Below are positions 44,652 to 53,004 of a stretch of 64,000 nucleotides of DNA, piece by piece (position 1 is the stretch's first letter; each line of letters opens with the position of its first letter). The notes beneath the pieces were generated by a model. That model had not been told where the DNA came from. It did no database searches and saw only the letters and a program-made list of their open reading frames with translations. The DNA comes from an uncultured Bacteroidales bacterium (GTDB lineage Bacteria > Bacteroidota > Bacteroidia > Bacteroidales > Bacteroidaceae), in contig CADCBO010000003.1 of assembly GCA_902799685.1 (NCBI GenBank), positions 1 through 64,000 of the forward strand. The letters run 5' to 3'. Made by a program: the position numbers and the translations under genes.

Positions 44652-44992
44652 TACCGCTATCTCTTTTACAAAGTTTCACGCTGGCTACAGGCCAGATGAT
44701 GCTTAAGCTGGCTCTCAAGAAAATGGGCCACTATACCGGCATCGGCCAGTTCCTGGCAGGAGAGTGGACCAACTGGTGGTGGTACGCCTGCGGAACTTTC
44801 ATGGGCGGAGCCATGCTCTTGTGGATGTATATACTCAAGCACTTCCCCTTCAGCATAGCATACCCCCTGAGTTGCCTCAGTTTCCTTTTCGGAATGTTCG
44901 GTGCCTGGATATTTCTGGGTGAATCCATACCGCCCATCCGTTGGGTAGGGGTGGTCCTGATACTGATAGGTGCCTACTTCATAGCCAAGTAA
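44636..44992 (+). CDS. small EamA/ArnE-F-like transporter subunit, copy 1
   Basis: The 118-residue product has four membrane helices (LSLLQSFTLATGQMMLKLAL; YILKHFPFSIAYPLSCLSF; VGVVLILIGAYFIA) and resembles half-size EamA proteins such as ArnE/ArnF, which flip undecaprenyl-linked lipids. A clear paralogue lies at the end of the cluster (63578-63934), so the two may act as a heterodimer. It overlaps the KS-like gene by 16 bases. The substrate is unknown; a lipid-linked intermediate is plausible. Confidence 0.82.
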   Translation: MWRTLIPLSLLQSFTLATGQMMLKLALKKMGHYTGIGQFLAGEWTNWWWYACGTFMGGAMLLWMYILKHFPFSIAYPLSCLSFLFGMFGAWIFLGESIPPIRWVGVVLILIGAYFIAK

Positions 44993-45005
44993 GGCAGTTT
45001 TTTTA

Positions 45006-45899
45006 ATGCAGCACTGCAGCACACCAATCAGGCATATGCGTCAGACGCTCTATTATATGGTTGCGGAACATCTGTTCTGTGTAGAGGCCGATGAAACCCT
45101 CATCGCCCTCATGGCTAACTATGAGCCGTTCCGGACAGAAGCCGCCCATAATTCCGATGCCCTCTTCTCGCTGTCGGTAACCCACAGCGGCCCCGTAAGC
45201 TATATAGAAGAGTGGCGGCAGGAAGAAGAGGGGCAGGATACTATATGCGGACATACCGAGCAGGGAGAGCCCGTGTTCGGTTTCCGCTTTAACGCGCAGG
45301 ACGCCGGCTGGCTCATATGCACGCCCGGTTACCACACCGCAACGCTGCATCTGAGCGGCTTCCAGACCAAATTCGCGCTGGACAACGCACTCATGATATT
45401 GTTTGCTATGGCATCGGCATGCACGGGAACGGTGCTGTTCCACTCTGCTGCAGTAACTCTGGACGGCCGCGGCTATATGTTCCTGGGCAAAAGCGGCACA
45501 GGCAAGAGCACGCACGCCAGGCTTTGGCTTAGACACATACCCGGCACGGAGCTTATGAACGACGACAACCCCGCAGTGCGCGTAACCCCAGACGGCACAG
45601 CTACAGTCTATGGAACCCCTTGGAGCGGCAAGACTCCCTGTTACCGCAACGTAAGCGCCCCGCTGGGCGGCATAGTGCTGCTAAGCCAGGCACCGCACAA
45701 CCGCATCACGCGACTGGATGGCATAGGCGCATACGCCGCTGTGGTGCCCAGCATATCGGGCAAGCGCTGGGAAACACGCATAGCCGACGGCTTGCATAGT
45801 ACCGAAGATACTCTTGCGCAGAAAATACCCGTGTGGCTTATGGACTGCCTGCCGGACGCCGATGCCGCCCGCCTTTGTAAGGAAACCATAGTCCTATGA
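45006..45899 (+). CDS. HprK-like ATP-binding protein
   Basis: The 297-residue product has the HprK-kinase core: HSAAV, the P-loop GKSGTGKST (161-169), LMNDDNPAV, and GTPWSGKTP. Such HprK-like proteins, distinct from carbon-control HPr kinases, sit in peptide-modification clusters next to PqqD and ABC genes. No HPr or phosphocarrier is near. A start at 45036 is also possible. The region is GC-rich (39 of 60 in line 45541). It overlaps the next gene by four bases. Confidence 0.82.
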   Translation: MQHCSTPIRHMRQTLYYMVAEHLFCVEADETLIALMANYEPFRTEAAHNSDALFSLSVTHSGPVSYIEEWRQEEEGQDTICGHTEQGEPVFGFRFNAQDAGWLICTPGYHTATLHLSGFQTKFALDNALMILFAMASACTGTVLFHSAAVTLDGRGYMFLGKSGTGKSTHARLWLRHIPGTELMNDDNPAVRVTPDGTATVYGTPWSGKTPCYRNVSAPLGGIVLLSQAPHNRITRLDGIGAYAAVVPSISGKRWETRIADGLHSTEDTLAQKIPVWLMDCLPDADAARLCKETIVL

Positions 45900-46342
45900 C
45901 CGATGAGCAGATCATAAATGAGGCTGTGCGCCTGGTGTCCGACGGCGTGAGCGTGACCTTTCCGGTAAAGGGCCGCAGCATGATACCGTTCATAATAGGG
46001 GGGCGTGACAGCGTGGTGCTGCAGAAACCTGACAACCTTAAAGTGGGTCATGTCGTGCTGGCGGAAATAGGCCCGGAGAGGTATGTGGTACACCGCATAA
46101 CAGGCATTGGCCCGGACGGCCGCATAACCCTGATGGGCGACGGGAACATCATCGGTAAGGAAAGCTGCCACCGCAATAATGTGTTGGCCCGTGCCACCCA
46201 CGTGGTGGACCCTGATGGCCGCCGCCGCACGCTGGAGTCCGGATGGCAGCTGTTCAAGGCTAGAGTATGGTACATAATGCGTCCGTTACGCCGCATCATA
46301 CTGGCCGTATTAAGGAGAGTAAACAAAAAGTACGCAATATGA
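45896..46342 (+). CDS. S24/S26-family serine peptidase, Ser-His type
   Basis: The 148-residue product has VKGRSMIPFI with Ser28 as nucleophile and YVVHRITGI with His66. A Ser-His dyad instead of Ser-Lys is the pattern of SipW/Sec11-like signal peptidases. MGDGNIIGKES matches the family's third motif. A basic hydrophobic C-terminus (MRPLRRIILAVLRRV) may anchor it to the membrane. It is fixed between HprK-like and PqqD genes by ATGA overlaps, which suggests that it cuts a peptide or protein handled by the cassette. Confidence 0.82.
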   Translation: MTDEQIINEAVRLVSDGVSVTFPVKGRSMIPFIIGGRDSVVLQKPDNLKVGHVVLAEIGPERYVVHRITGIGPDGRITLMGDGNIIGKESCHRNNVLARATHVVDPDGRRRTLESGWQLFKARVWYIMRPLRRIILAVLRRVNKKYAI

Positions 46343-46608
46343 ACATAAAGAAGGGATTTGTGCTGCGCACCGTGTGCGGCCAGAACGTGATAGTGGGCGA
46401 AGGGCTTGATGCCATAAACTTCGGGCGCATGCTGTGCCTGAACGATACCGCCGCCTGGCTCTGGAAAAAGGCGCTGGAGATCGGAAACTTTACCATAGAG
46501 AGCCTGGCCGATGCCCTATGCCAGGAATATGAAGTGGAGCGGCCGCAGGCACTGGCCGACGTAAAAGAGACCATTGAGAACTGGAAACAGCTGGGCGTGG
46601 TAGAATGA
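46339..46608 (+). CDS. PqqD-like peptide-recognition protein
   Basis: The 89-residue product (MNIKKGFVLRTVCGQNVIVG, then LCLNDTAAWLWKKALEIG and LADALCQEYEVERPQALADV) is a PqqD-like RRE domain, the small winged-helix fold that binds leader peptides of RiPP precursors. The ATG at 46339 overlaps the peptidase stop (ATGA); earlier in-frame starts lie inside the peptidase gene. Its stop overlaps the ABC gene start. It is normal length and is the best sign that the cassette deals with a peptide. Confidence 0.85.
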   Translation: MNIKKGFVLRTVCGQNVIVGEGLDAINFGRMLCLNDTAAWLWKKALEIGNFTIESLADALCQEYEVERPQALADVKETIENWKQLGVVE

Positions 46609-48221
46609 GATACGCGGGCTGGATTTGGCGTAACACGCAGGGCATACGCTGGAACACGGCGGTGCGCATTGTGGCAGGAACGGCACAGGTGGCGCTGGGT
46701 CTGCTCATGGTGTGGCTATGCCGCCGCTTCATAGATGATACCATACACAACGGCACCGCCCGCGACGTAACGCTCATGTGCGTGTGGTTGGTGCTTACCG
46801 TAGTGGGTGGCGTGCTTCTGAGACAGGTCTATTTCCTGCTCACCACCCGTGCCGGCATCCGGCTTACCAACACCCTGCGCCTGCGCATGTTCAGCGGCCT
46901 GTTCCGCCGTCAGCTGTACGATGACAATGAGATACATTCGGGCGATGTCAGCTCACGCCTTACCAAAGACATAGAGGTAGTATCGGAAACCACCACCGAT
47001 ACGCTGCCCCAGATGTGCATAACCGGCATCCAGCTTACCGGCGCGTTCCTGTTGCTGCACTATTTTGACCGCTGGCTGGCTTGGGCACTACTTATAATGA
47101 CCCCGCTGGCCATCCTTATGGCCAAGTTCATAGGCCACCGCCTGCGCCAGATGACGCTGGACATACGCCAGGACGAAAGCCGCATACAGATGCAGGTGCA
47201 GGAGGGCATGGAAAACAATGCCGTGCTGCGTGCCATGGGCAGCCAGGAGTGGATGACAGACCGACTGGACACCGCTCAGCAGAAGCTTAAAGGCAACATA
47301 ATGCGCCGCACCCGCTTTACCATACTCATACGTATCATACTGGGCTGCGCTTTCGGGCTGGGGTACCTGCTGGCGTTCGTGTGGGGCGGCCTTCAGCTTC
47401 GCAACGGCGCAATAACCTTTGGTATCATGACATCATTCCTGCAGCTGGTAGGGCAGATACAGCACCCCGTGATGCAGCTGCTTAACCTGGTGCCGCAGGT
47501 AATACACTCAACCGCCAGCATAGACCGCCTGTCAGAGCTGGAAAGCATAAGCACGGCACAGGAAAGCGTCGCGCCGCATCCTGCGCTGGGTGGCATACGC
47601 TTCGATAACGTAAGCTTCCGTTACGCCGGCGGCGACCGCCAGATTTTGACCGATTTCAGTCATAATTTCAGTCCCGGCACCAAGACCGCCCTCATGGGCG
47701 AGACCGGAATAGGCAAGACCACACTTTTCCGCCTGATGCTGGGATTCATAACCCCCGATGCCGGCACCGTAACCCTCTACGGTCAGGATGCAACCCTTAC
47801 GGCAGGCGCCCAGACCCGCCCGGACCTGGTGTTCGTGCCTCAGGGCAACACCCTGATGAGCGGTAGCATACGCTTCAACCTGCAGGTAGCGCGCCCTGAT
47901 GCATCGGACGCAGAGCTTATGGAGGCCTTGCACACCGCATGCGCCGATTTCGTAACCGAACTGCCCGACGGCCTGGACACCCAGCTGGGCGAGCGCGGAA
48001 GCGGCCTGAGCGAGGGCCAGGCCCAGCGCATAGCCATAGCCCGAGGACTGCTGCGCCCCGGCTCCATCCTGCTGCTGGACGAGATAAGCTCATCGCTGGA
48101 CCCCGAAACCGAGACCCAGCTCTACCGCCGCCTCTTCCAGGCCTATCCCGCCAAGACCATGATCTTCATAACCCACCGCTCCGCCGTAACCGCTCTCTGC
48201 GACTTCGTCCTGTCACTCTAA
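46605..48221 (+). CDS. ABC exporter (TM + ATPase)
   Basis: The 538-residue half-transporter has about six membrane helices in residues 15-290, then an ATPase domain with Walker A GETGIGKTT (365-373), signature LSEGQ (468-472) and Walker B LLLDEISSSLD. There is no N-terminal C39 peptidase, so cleavage would come from the S24/S26 enzyme. It is the last gene of the HprK-peptidase-PqqD-ABC cassette; line 48001-48060 has 45 G+C of 60. It could export a peptide or a lipid. Confidence 0.9.
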   Translation: MRYAGWIWRNTQGIRWNTAVRIVAGTAQVALGLLMVWLCRRFIDDTIHNGTARDVTLMCVWLVLTVVGGVLLRQVYFLLTTRAGIRLTNTLRLRMFSGLFRRQLYDDNEIHSGDVSSRLTKDIEVVSETTTDTLPQMCITGIQLTGAFLLLHYFDRWLAWALLIMTPLAILMAKFIGHRLRQMTLDIRQDESRIQMQVQEGMENNAVLRAMGSQEWMTDRLDTAQQKLKGNIMRRTRFTILIRIILGCAFGLGYLLAFVWGGLQLRNGAITFGIMTSFLQLVGQIQHPVMQLLNLVPQVIHSTASIDRLSELESISTAQESVAPHPALGGIRFDNVSFRYAGGDRQILTDFSHNFSPGTKTALMGETGIGKTTLFRLMLGFITPDAGTVTLYGQDATLTAGAQTRPDLVFVPQGNTLMSGSIRFNLQVARPDASDAELMEALHTACADFVTELPDGLDTQLGERGSGLSEGQAQRIAIARGLLRPGSILLLDEISSSLDPETETQLYRRLFQAYPAKTMIFITHRSAVTALCDFVLSL

Positions 48222-48293
48222 CTGAAATCGGGTCCAAACTGTCATTCCCGATGAAGCTAAAAGAGTTACAATAGGGATTTGCTGATTTTTGTG

Positions 48294-48301
48294 TATTTTT
48301 G
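48294..48301 (+). promoter_or_regulatory. possible -7 element before the LolA-like gene
   Basis: TATTTTTG fits TAnnTTTG and lies in the only gap (100 bases) in the central part of the cluster. No clear -33 TTTG at the right distance is present, so this internal promoter is uncertain. The rest of the gap holds only a seven-codon ATG frame and no candidate precursor peptide. Confidence 0.4.
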
Positions 48302-48321
48302 CAGATTAAATAAATTAAGGT

Positions 48322-48948
48322 ATGACAATCCGAAGACGATATACCGTTATCATACTGGTGTTGCTTGTGGTGTCGGCCTTGGTGTATGCCGGGACACAGA
48401 GCCAAAAGGAGGATCCCATAGTGGAGAGCATAGTGAAGGAATGCGCCCGGATGGAATCCATGAGCTGTGACTTTACCCAGGTGCGTACGGTGCCGCTTAT
48501 GGATGCGCCGCAGGAGTCCAGGGGCAGGATGCTCTACCGCCGGCCGGATGCGCTGAAATGGTCATATACCGAGCCGTTCGTGAACTCGTTCACCATAGAC
48601 GGTGACATGATAACCATAAACAACGGCGATGGTGATACAGAGGTTAGCGGCGAGGCCGCCCGCATGTTCAAGGGAATGGCCGGAATAATGCTGGGATGCA
48701 TGACCGGCGAGAGCCTTAAGGACAAGCGCCTGTTCCAGACATCGGTCACCGTGAAGGATGGCGAATGGGAGGCGGTACTGGTGCCGCAGCGCAGGGAGAT
48801 AAAGCGAGTGTTCACTCAGATAGTGATGGTGTTTGACCCAGCCACACGGCTGCTTAAGCGGCTCACCATGATGGAGCAGAGCGGAGGCAGCACTGAGATT
48901 ATTGTAAGCAACGTTTCAATAAACGGCAATTATGACGCTGAATGGTGA
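48322..48948 (+). CDS. LolA-like outer-membrane lipoprotein carrier
   Basis: The 208-residue product has a signal-anchor or signal peptide (YTVIILVLLVVSALVYA), then CDFTQVRTVPLMDAPQESRG, MLYRRPDALKWSYTEPF and the LolA-like concave barrel pattern. LolA homologues in aryl-polyene and flexirubin clusters are thought to carry the hydrophobic product across the periplasm. It precedes the DH2 gene with a 17-base overlap. Confidence 0.88.
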   Translation: MTIRRRYTVIILVLLVVSALVYAGTQSQKEDPIVESIVKECARMESMSCDFTQVRTVPLMDAPQESRGRMLYRRPDALKWSYTEPFVNSFTIDGDMITINNGDGDTEVSGEAARMFKGMAGIMLGCMTGESLKDKRLFQTSVTVKDGEWEAVLVPQRREIKRVFTQIVMVFDPATRLLKRLTMMEQSGGSTEIIVSNVSINGNYDAEW

Positions 48949-49327
48949 TTTCTACACGATAGAGGGCAGGCTTCCTGCACAGGACGGCATGGTTTATGGG
49001 TTTGATGTGCGGCTTAACCCGGAGCATTACATATTCAGGGCCCATTTTCCGGGGCATCCAATAACCCCCGGCGTATGCCTGATGCAGATGGTGGCCGAGC
49101 TGGCCGCGGAGGCCGAAGGCTGCAGCCTGTATGTGCGTAGCGTCAAGAACGCAAAATACACAGGTGTAGTGACACCCGGCGAGAATGCCAGGCTGCGGTT
49201 TGTGTTTTCATCACGCGCAGAGACCGGCGACGGTGGGATAAAGGTGCAGGCATTGGTAACAGCACCTGACAATCCCGAAACATTGTTTACCAAGTTCTCA
49301 TTGACCTTATACAAAGACCAGATCTGA
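48932..49327 (+). CDS. hot-dog dehydratase (FabZ/ApeI-like), DH2
   Basis: The 131-residue product has RAHFPGHPITPGVCLMQMVA. The catalytic His (H38) of the FabZ/FabA loop is there, but the Glu expected 14 residues later is Gln (Q52), with a Glu at 56. It would form the trans-2 double bonds of the polyene. DH1 in this cluster has lost the His but keeps an acid, so the two might complement each other. It overlaps LolA and is 7 bases from the GT2 gene. Confidence 0.85.
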   Translation: MTLNGDFYTIEGRLPAQDGMVYGFDVRLNPEHYIFRAHFPGHPITPGVCLMQMVAELAAEAEGCSLYVRSVKNAKYTGVVTPGENARLRFVFSSRAETGDGGIKVQALVTAPDNPETLFTKFSLTLYKDQI

Positions 49328-49334
49328 TATCCCG

Positions 49335-50075
49335 ATGTCCTTGAACCGCTACTGCATAATAATTCCAACATACAACAATTGCCGTACAGTGGCCGACGTG
49401 GCACGGCGCGCCCTTGCGGTCTGCCCGGATGTGATTGTGGTGAATGACGGCAGTACGGACAACACTGCCGAAGTGTTGTGTGGCATGGACATAAAGATAA
49501 TAACCCATGACCGTAACCGCGGTAAGGGGCAGGCTCTGAAGACGGGGCTCAGGTATGCAGGCGGGAAAGGATTTACCCATGTGGTCACGATTGATGCCGA
49601 CGGCCAGCATTTCCCTGAGGACATACCGTTGCTGATGGGCGAATCAGACAGGACCCCCAAGAATATCATAGTGGGATGCCGCAACCTGACCAGTGATAAT
49701 ATGCCGCGCCGTAATACGTTTGCCAACCGTTTCTCAAACTTCTGGTTCAGGCTGCAGACAGCGCAGAAACTTGATGATACACAGTCAGGGTTCAGAATAT
49801 ATCCGTTGGACAGGCTTTACGGATTGTGGCTTGTAACCTCACGATACGAGGCTGAACTGGAGCTGATGGTCTATGCCGCTTGGCATGGGGTGCGCGTGAC
49901 AGGCGTTCCCGTAAGGGTGCTTTATCAGCCGGAAGGTGAGCGAGTGTCACATTTCCGTCCGTTTTGGGATTTCTTTAGGATAACGGTGCTGAACACGCTG
50001 CTATGCTTTGGGGCGGTGCTATATGCCCTTCCGTTGGCGTTGTTCAGGATAATAACAGGTAAGGGGCATGGCTGA
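49335..50075 (+). CDS. family 2 glycosyltransferase
   Basis: The 246-residue product has the GT2 fold with IIPTYNNCRTVADVARRAL, VVNDGSTDNTAEVL and the DXD-like IDADGQHFPED, followed by two C-terminal hydrophobic segments. It resembles dolichol-phosphate-mannose-synthase-type enzymes. It would transfer a sugar to a lipid or to the head group of the product. It overlaps the MMPL gene by 8 bases; GT2 genes are regular members of aryl-polyene clusters. Confidence 0.88.
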   Translation: MSLNRYCIIIPTYNNCRTVADVARRALAVCPDVIVVNDGSTDNTAEVLCGMDIKIITHDRNRGKGQALKTGLRYAGGKGFTHVVTIDADGQHFPEDIPLLMGESDRTPKNIIVGCRNLTSDNMPRRNTFANRFSNFWFRLQTAQKLDDTQSGFRIYPLDRLYGLWLVTSRYEAELELMVYAAWHGVRVTGVPVRVLYQPEGERVSHFRPFWDFFRITVLNTLLCFGAVLYALPLALFRIITGKGHG

Positions 50076-53004
50076 TTTCTTCTTGAGGATATATGACCGG
50101 CTCAGATGCCGCAAGGGGTTGGCTGTACTGATAGTGGCGGTCATAATGGCCCTTTGTGTGATTTCAATGTGCCGCCTGCATTATGAGGAGGATATAGCCG
50201 GTTTCCTGCCTATAGACCGTTCTGACAGCCGTCAGACGGAGTTCATGGAGTCCGTATCCAGGCAGAACAGCGTAGCTGTCATATTCCGTGGACATGATAA
50301 TGCATCGGATGATGAGATATTGAGCGCTATGGACCTGTTTGAGGAGCTGTGGTTTGAGAATGATACTCTGGAGCTGGTTCCGGATTTGAGCGCGCTGGCC
50401 GATGAATCCATGGCGCTTGAGCTGATACAGTTTGTGCAGGAGCATTACGCCAGTTTCCTGACTGCTGATGATTACCGCCGCATGGACTCGCTGCTTTCAG
50501 AGCCCGGTTATGTGGAGAGTCAGCTGGAGGCGGACCGTCGTTCACTCCAAATGCTGAGCGGAAGCTTTACTTCAAATACTATACCGTATGATCCTCTGAA
50601 TCTGTTCAGTAACATATTGATAAACTTGGCAGATGTTGGCGGAGGCGGCGGTTACCGTATGGTTGACGGCCATATAATGCATCGGACTGAAAATGCTGGA
50701 CTGATACTGTTTGAATCACCATTCGGTGACAGTGAATCGGGGCTTAACGCGCAGATTGTGCAGCTAGTGGAAAAGACCGGCGCTCAGGTTTCGGAGCAGA
50801 CCGGAATCAAGGTCTCGGCAGTGGGTGCTCCGGTGATAGCCGTAACCAACGCCGACAGGATTAAGCGTGACAGCATACTGGCCGTTGGGCTGGCCGTGAT
50901 AGGCATCCTGGCAGTATTGCTCTACTCGTTCCGAAGACTGGACTATATATTCTGGATTGCAGCCACGCTGCTGTTCGGCGCGGTGTTCTCGCTGGGACTT
51001 ATAGGTTGCATAAAGGATTCGGTATCTATAATCGTTATCGGGATAGGCTCCGTGATAGTGGGTATTGCCACCAACTATCCGCTCCATTTCCTGCACTCGT
51101 TGCGGGCCACTGCCGATAACCGGGAGTCACTGCGTGAGATGGTGGTGCCGCTTCTGGTGGGTAACATAACCACCGTGAGCGCATTCCTGTGCCTGTTGTT
51201 CCTTAAGGCCCAGGCTATGCATGACCTGGCGCTGTTCGGGTCATTCATGCTGGCCGGCACAATCATATTCTCGCTGGTGTTCCTGCCTGTGTTCGCAAAA
51301 GCCGGCGTCAGACCGGTTGCCGAAGAGAGCAGGGAGGAGTTGCAGCCTGCGGGTAGCGGCAGATTGACAAAGATTGTATCACCTGTGGTGATTCTCATAA
51401 CCATAGCGATGATTATTTGGGGCGGCAGCGCCGGTTTTGACACTGACCTGAACCATATAAACTACATGACCGCTCAGCAGCAGGAGGATATGGAACTATT
51501 GTCCGGCAGCGTGGGCGATGCGGGTCTGGACCAGCTTTCCATTCTGGCGGGGATGCTTGCCCAGGATACCGAAAAGGAGGCTGTGGGGCAGCGATGGACA
51601 ACATTCTGGCGGGAGCACTCTGATGCAGTGGAACAGCTGGAGCAGGAGGCTGCAAAGGCCGGATTCACTACCGGCGCTTTTGCACCGTTCCTGGAATCCG
51701 TACGCACGGAGCCGAAGGTGGTGTCGGCGCAGGACGTAACGCCTGTGAATATGAGCCAGGTTATGGCATCACTGGTAAGTTCACTGTCACAGGATTTCAA
51801 CAAGATACTGTTCCTGTGCGGATTCATAGTATTTGCGTTCCTCTGGATATCGTTCAGGCGGCTGGAGCTGGCGTTGATTTCGTTCCTGCCGCTCACGGTG
51901 GGCTGGATTTGGATCCTTAGCATCATGAACTGGTGCGGCATACAGTTCAACATAGTAAGCATAATCCTGGCCACATTCATTTTCGGTCAGGGCGATGATT
52001 ATACAATCTTCATTACCGAGGGTCTGATGCAGGAGTATGAGACCGGACGCAGCACCCTTAGGGAAAGGCGCAAGAGCGTAATCATATCGGCAGTGATAAT
52101 GTTCATAGGCATAGGTACGCTCATTTTTGCCAAGCATCCGGCCATGCGGTCTCTTGCCGTGATTACCATGCTGGGAATGTTTGTGGTGGTGGTCATGGCA
52201 CATTTCCTACCCGAGTGGCTGTTCCGCTGGCTAACGGAAAAGAAGGGACGGCGCAGGGAGGAGCCTGTAACGCTGTGGCGGCTGGCCAAGACGGTTTATG
52301 CTTTTGCGTTCCTGATTCTTTCCGTGCTGGTGGTGACACCCATAGCTTTTGTGTTGTTCCTAGGCCGCAAGCGCGATTGGAAAGACCGCTGGCTGCACGG
52401 AGTGCTCTACAGGTTCTCAAATTTCGTGATAAGGCGAGTACCCGGGGTGGGCTTCACTTTTGACAACAGTGTTGGAGAGACGTTTGAGAAGCCGGCTGTA
52501 ATTATAAGCAACCACCAGTCACACCTGGACCTGATGTGCCTGCTTATGCTTACTCCCAGGATGGTGGTCATAACCAATGAGTGGGTGTGGCGTAACCCGA
52601 TATACGGTGCGCTGATACGCCGGGCAGAGTTTGTGCCTGCCGCCGAGGGCGTGGAGAACTATATGCCGCAGTTGCGCAGTCTGGTGGAGCGCGGATATTC
52701 CGTGATGGTTTTCCCAGAAGGTACACGCTCCGAGGATTGCCGTATCCTGCGTTTCCACAAGGGGGCGTTCCATCTGGCACAGGAACTGGGTCTGGACATA
52801 GTTCCGGTATGTCTTGTTGGGGTAGGTAAGGTGCTGCCCAAGAGGGAGCTTATGCTACGCAAAGGACACATAACCGTAACCGTTGGAAAGCGAATTGAGG
52901 CCGGTGATACGTCTTGGGGTGAAGATTCGCGCTCACGCACGCAGGCTTTCCACAGATATTACATTGATTGGTACAGTGAGTTGTGCCGCAAACTTGAGGA
53001 GTAG
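50068..53004 (+). CDS. MMPL/RND-type exporter fused to a PlsC-like acyltransferase
   Basis: The 978 residues contain an MMPL-type transporter with about 12 helices in two repeats (about 1-745; loops with GIGSVIVGIATNYPLHFL and TFIFGQGDDYTIFITEGL). A C-terminal PlsC acyltransferase follows (about 800-960) with NHQSHLD (HX4D, 816-821) and FPEGTRSE (882-889). The fusion puts transport and acyl transfer in one inner-membrane protein. MMPL-acyltransferase fusions appear in Bacteroidota aryl-polyene clusters. It would move the lipidated product outward. The next gene starts right after the stop. Confidence 0.9.
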   Translation: MADFFLRIYDRLRCRKGLAVLIVAVIMALCVISMCRLHYEEDIAGFLPIDRSDSRQTEFMESVSRQNSVAVIFRGHDNASDDEILSAMDLFEELWFENDTLELVPDLSALADESMALELIQFVQEHYASFLTADDYRRMDSLLSEPGYVESQLEADRRSLQMLSGSFTSNTIPYDPLNLFSNILINLADVGGGGGYRMVDGHIMHRTENAGLILFESPFGDSESGLNAQIVQLVEKTGAQVSEQTGIKVSAVGAPVIAVTNADRIKRDSILAVGLAVIGILAVLLYSFRRLDYIFWIAATLLFGAVFSLGLIGCIKDSVSIIVIGIGSVIVGIATNYPLHFLHSLRATADNRESLREMVVPLLVGNITTVSAFLCLLFLKAQAMHDLALFGSFMLAGTIIFSLVFLPVFAKAGVRPVAEESREELQPAGSGRLTKIVSPVVILITIAMIIWGGSAGFDTDLNHINYMTAQQQEDMELLSGSVGDAGLDQLSILAGMLAQDTEKEAVGQRWTTFWREHSDAVEQLEQEAAKAGFTTGAFAPFLESVRTEPKVVSAQDVTPVNMSQVMASLVSSLSQDFNKILFLCGFIVFAFLWISFRRLELALISFLPLTVGWIWILSIMNWCGIQFNIVSIILATFIFGQGDDYTIFITEGLMQEYETGRSTLRERRKSVIISAVIMFIGIGTLIFAKHPAMRSLAVITMLGMFVVVVMAHFLPEWLFRWLTEKKGRRREEPVTLWRLAKTVYAFAFLILSVLVVTPIAFVLFLGRKRDWKDRWLHGVLYRFSNFVIRRVPGVGFTFDNSVGETFEKPAVIISNHQSHLDLMCLLMLTPRMVVITNEWVWRNPIYGALIRRAEFVPAAEGVENYMPQLRSLVERGYSVMVFPEGTRSEDCRILRFHKGAFHLAQELGLDIVPVCLVGVGKVLPKRELMLRKGHITVTVGKRIEAGDTSWGEDSRSRTQAFHRYYIDWYSELCRKLEE

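Noticed and set aside
45838-48067. Many long open frames on the opposite strand of the 45-48 kb cassette and elsewhere in the cluster.
   Set aside because: They are antisense shadows of GC-rich coding sequence, with no recognisable domains and full overlap with well-supported genes.
45006-48221. A lasso-peptide cluster.
   Set aside because: There is no asparagine-synthetase-like cyclase, no transglutaminase-like protease and no precursor in the cassette.
48222-48321. The 100-base gap after the ABC gene as a place for a RiPP precursor.
   Set aside because: Only a seven-codon ATG frame is present, with no leader-like sequence; the gap is better explained by a weak promoter.
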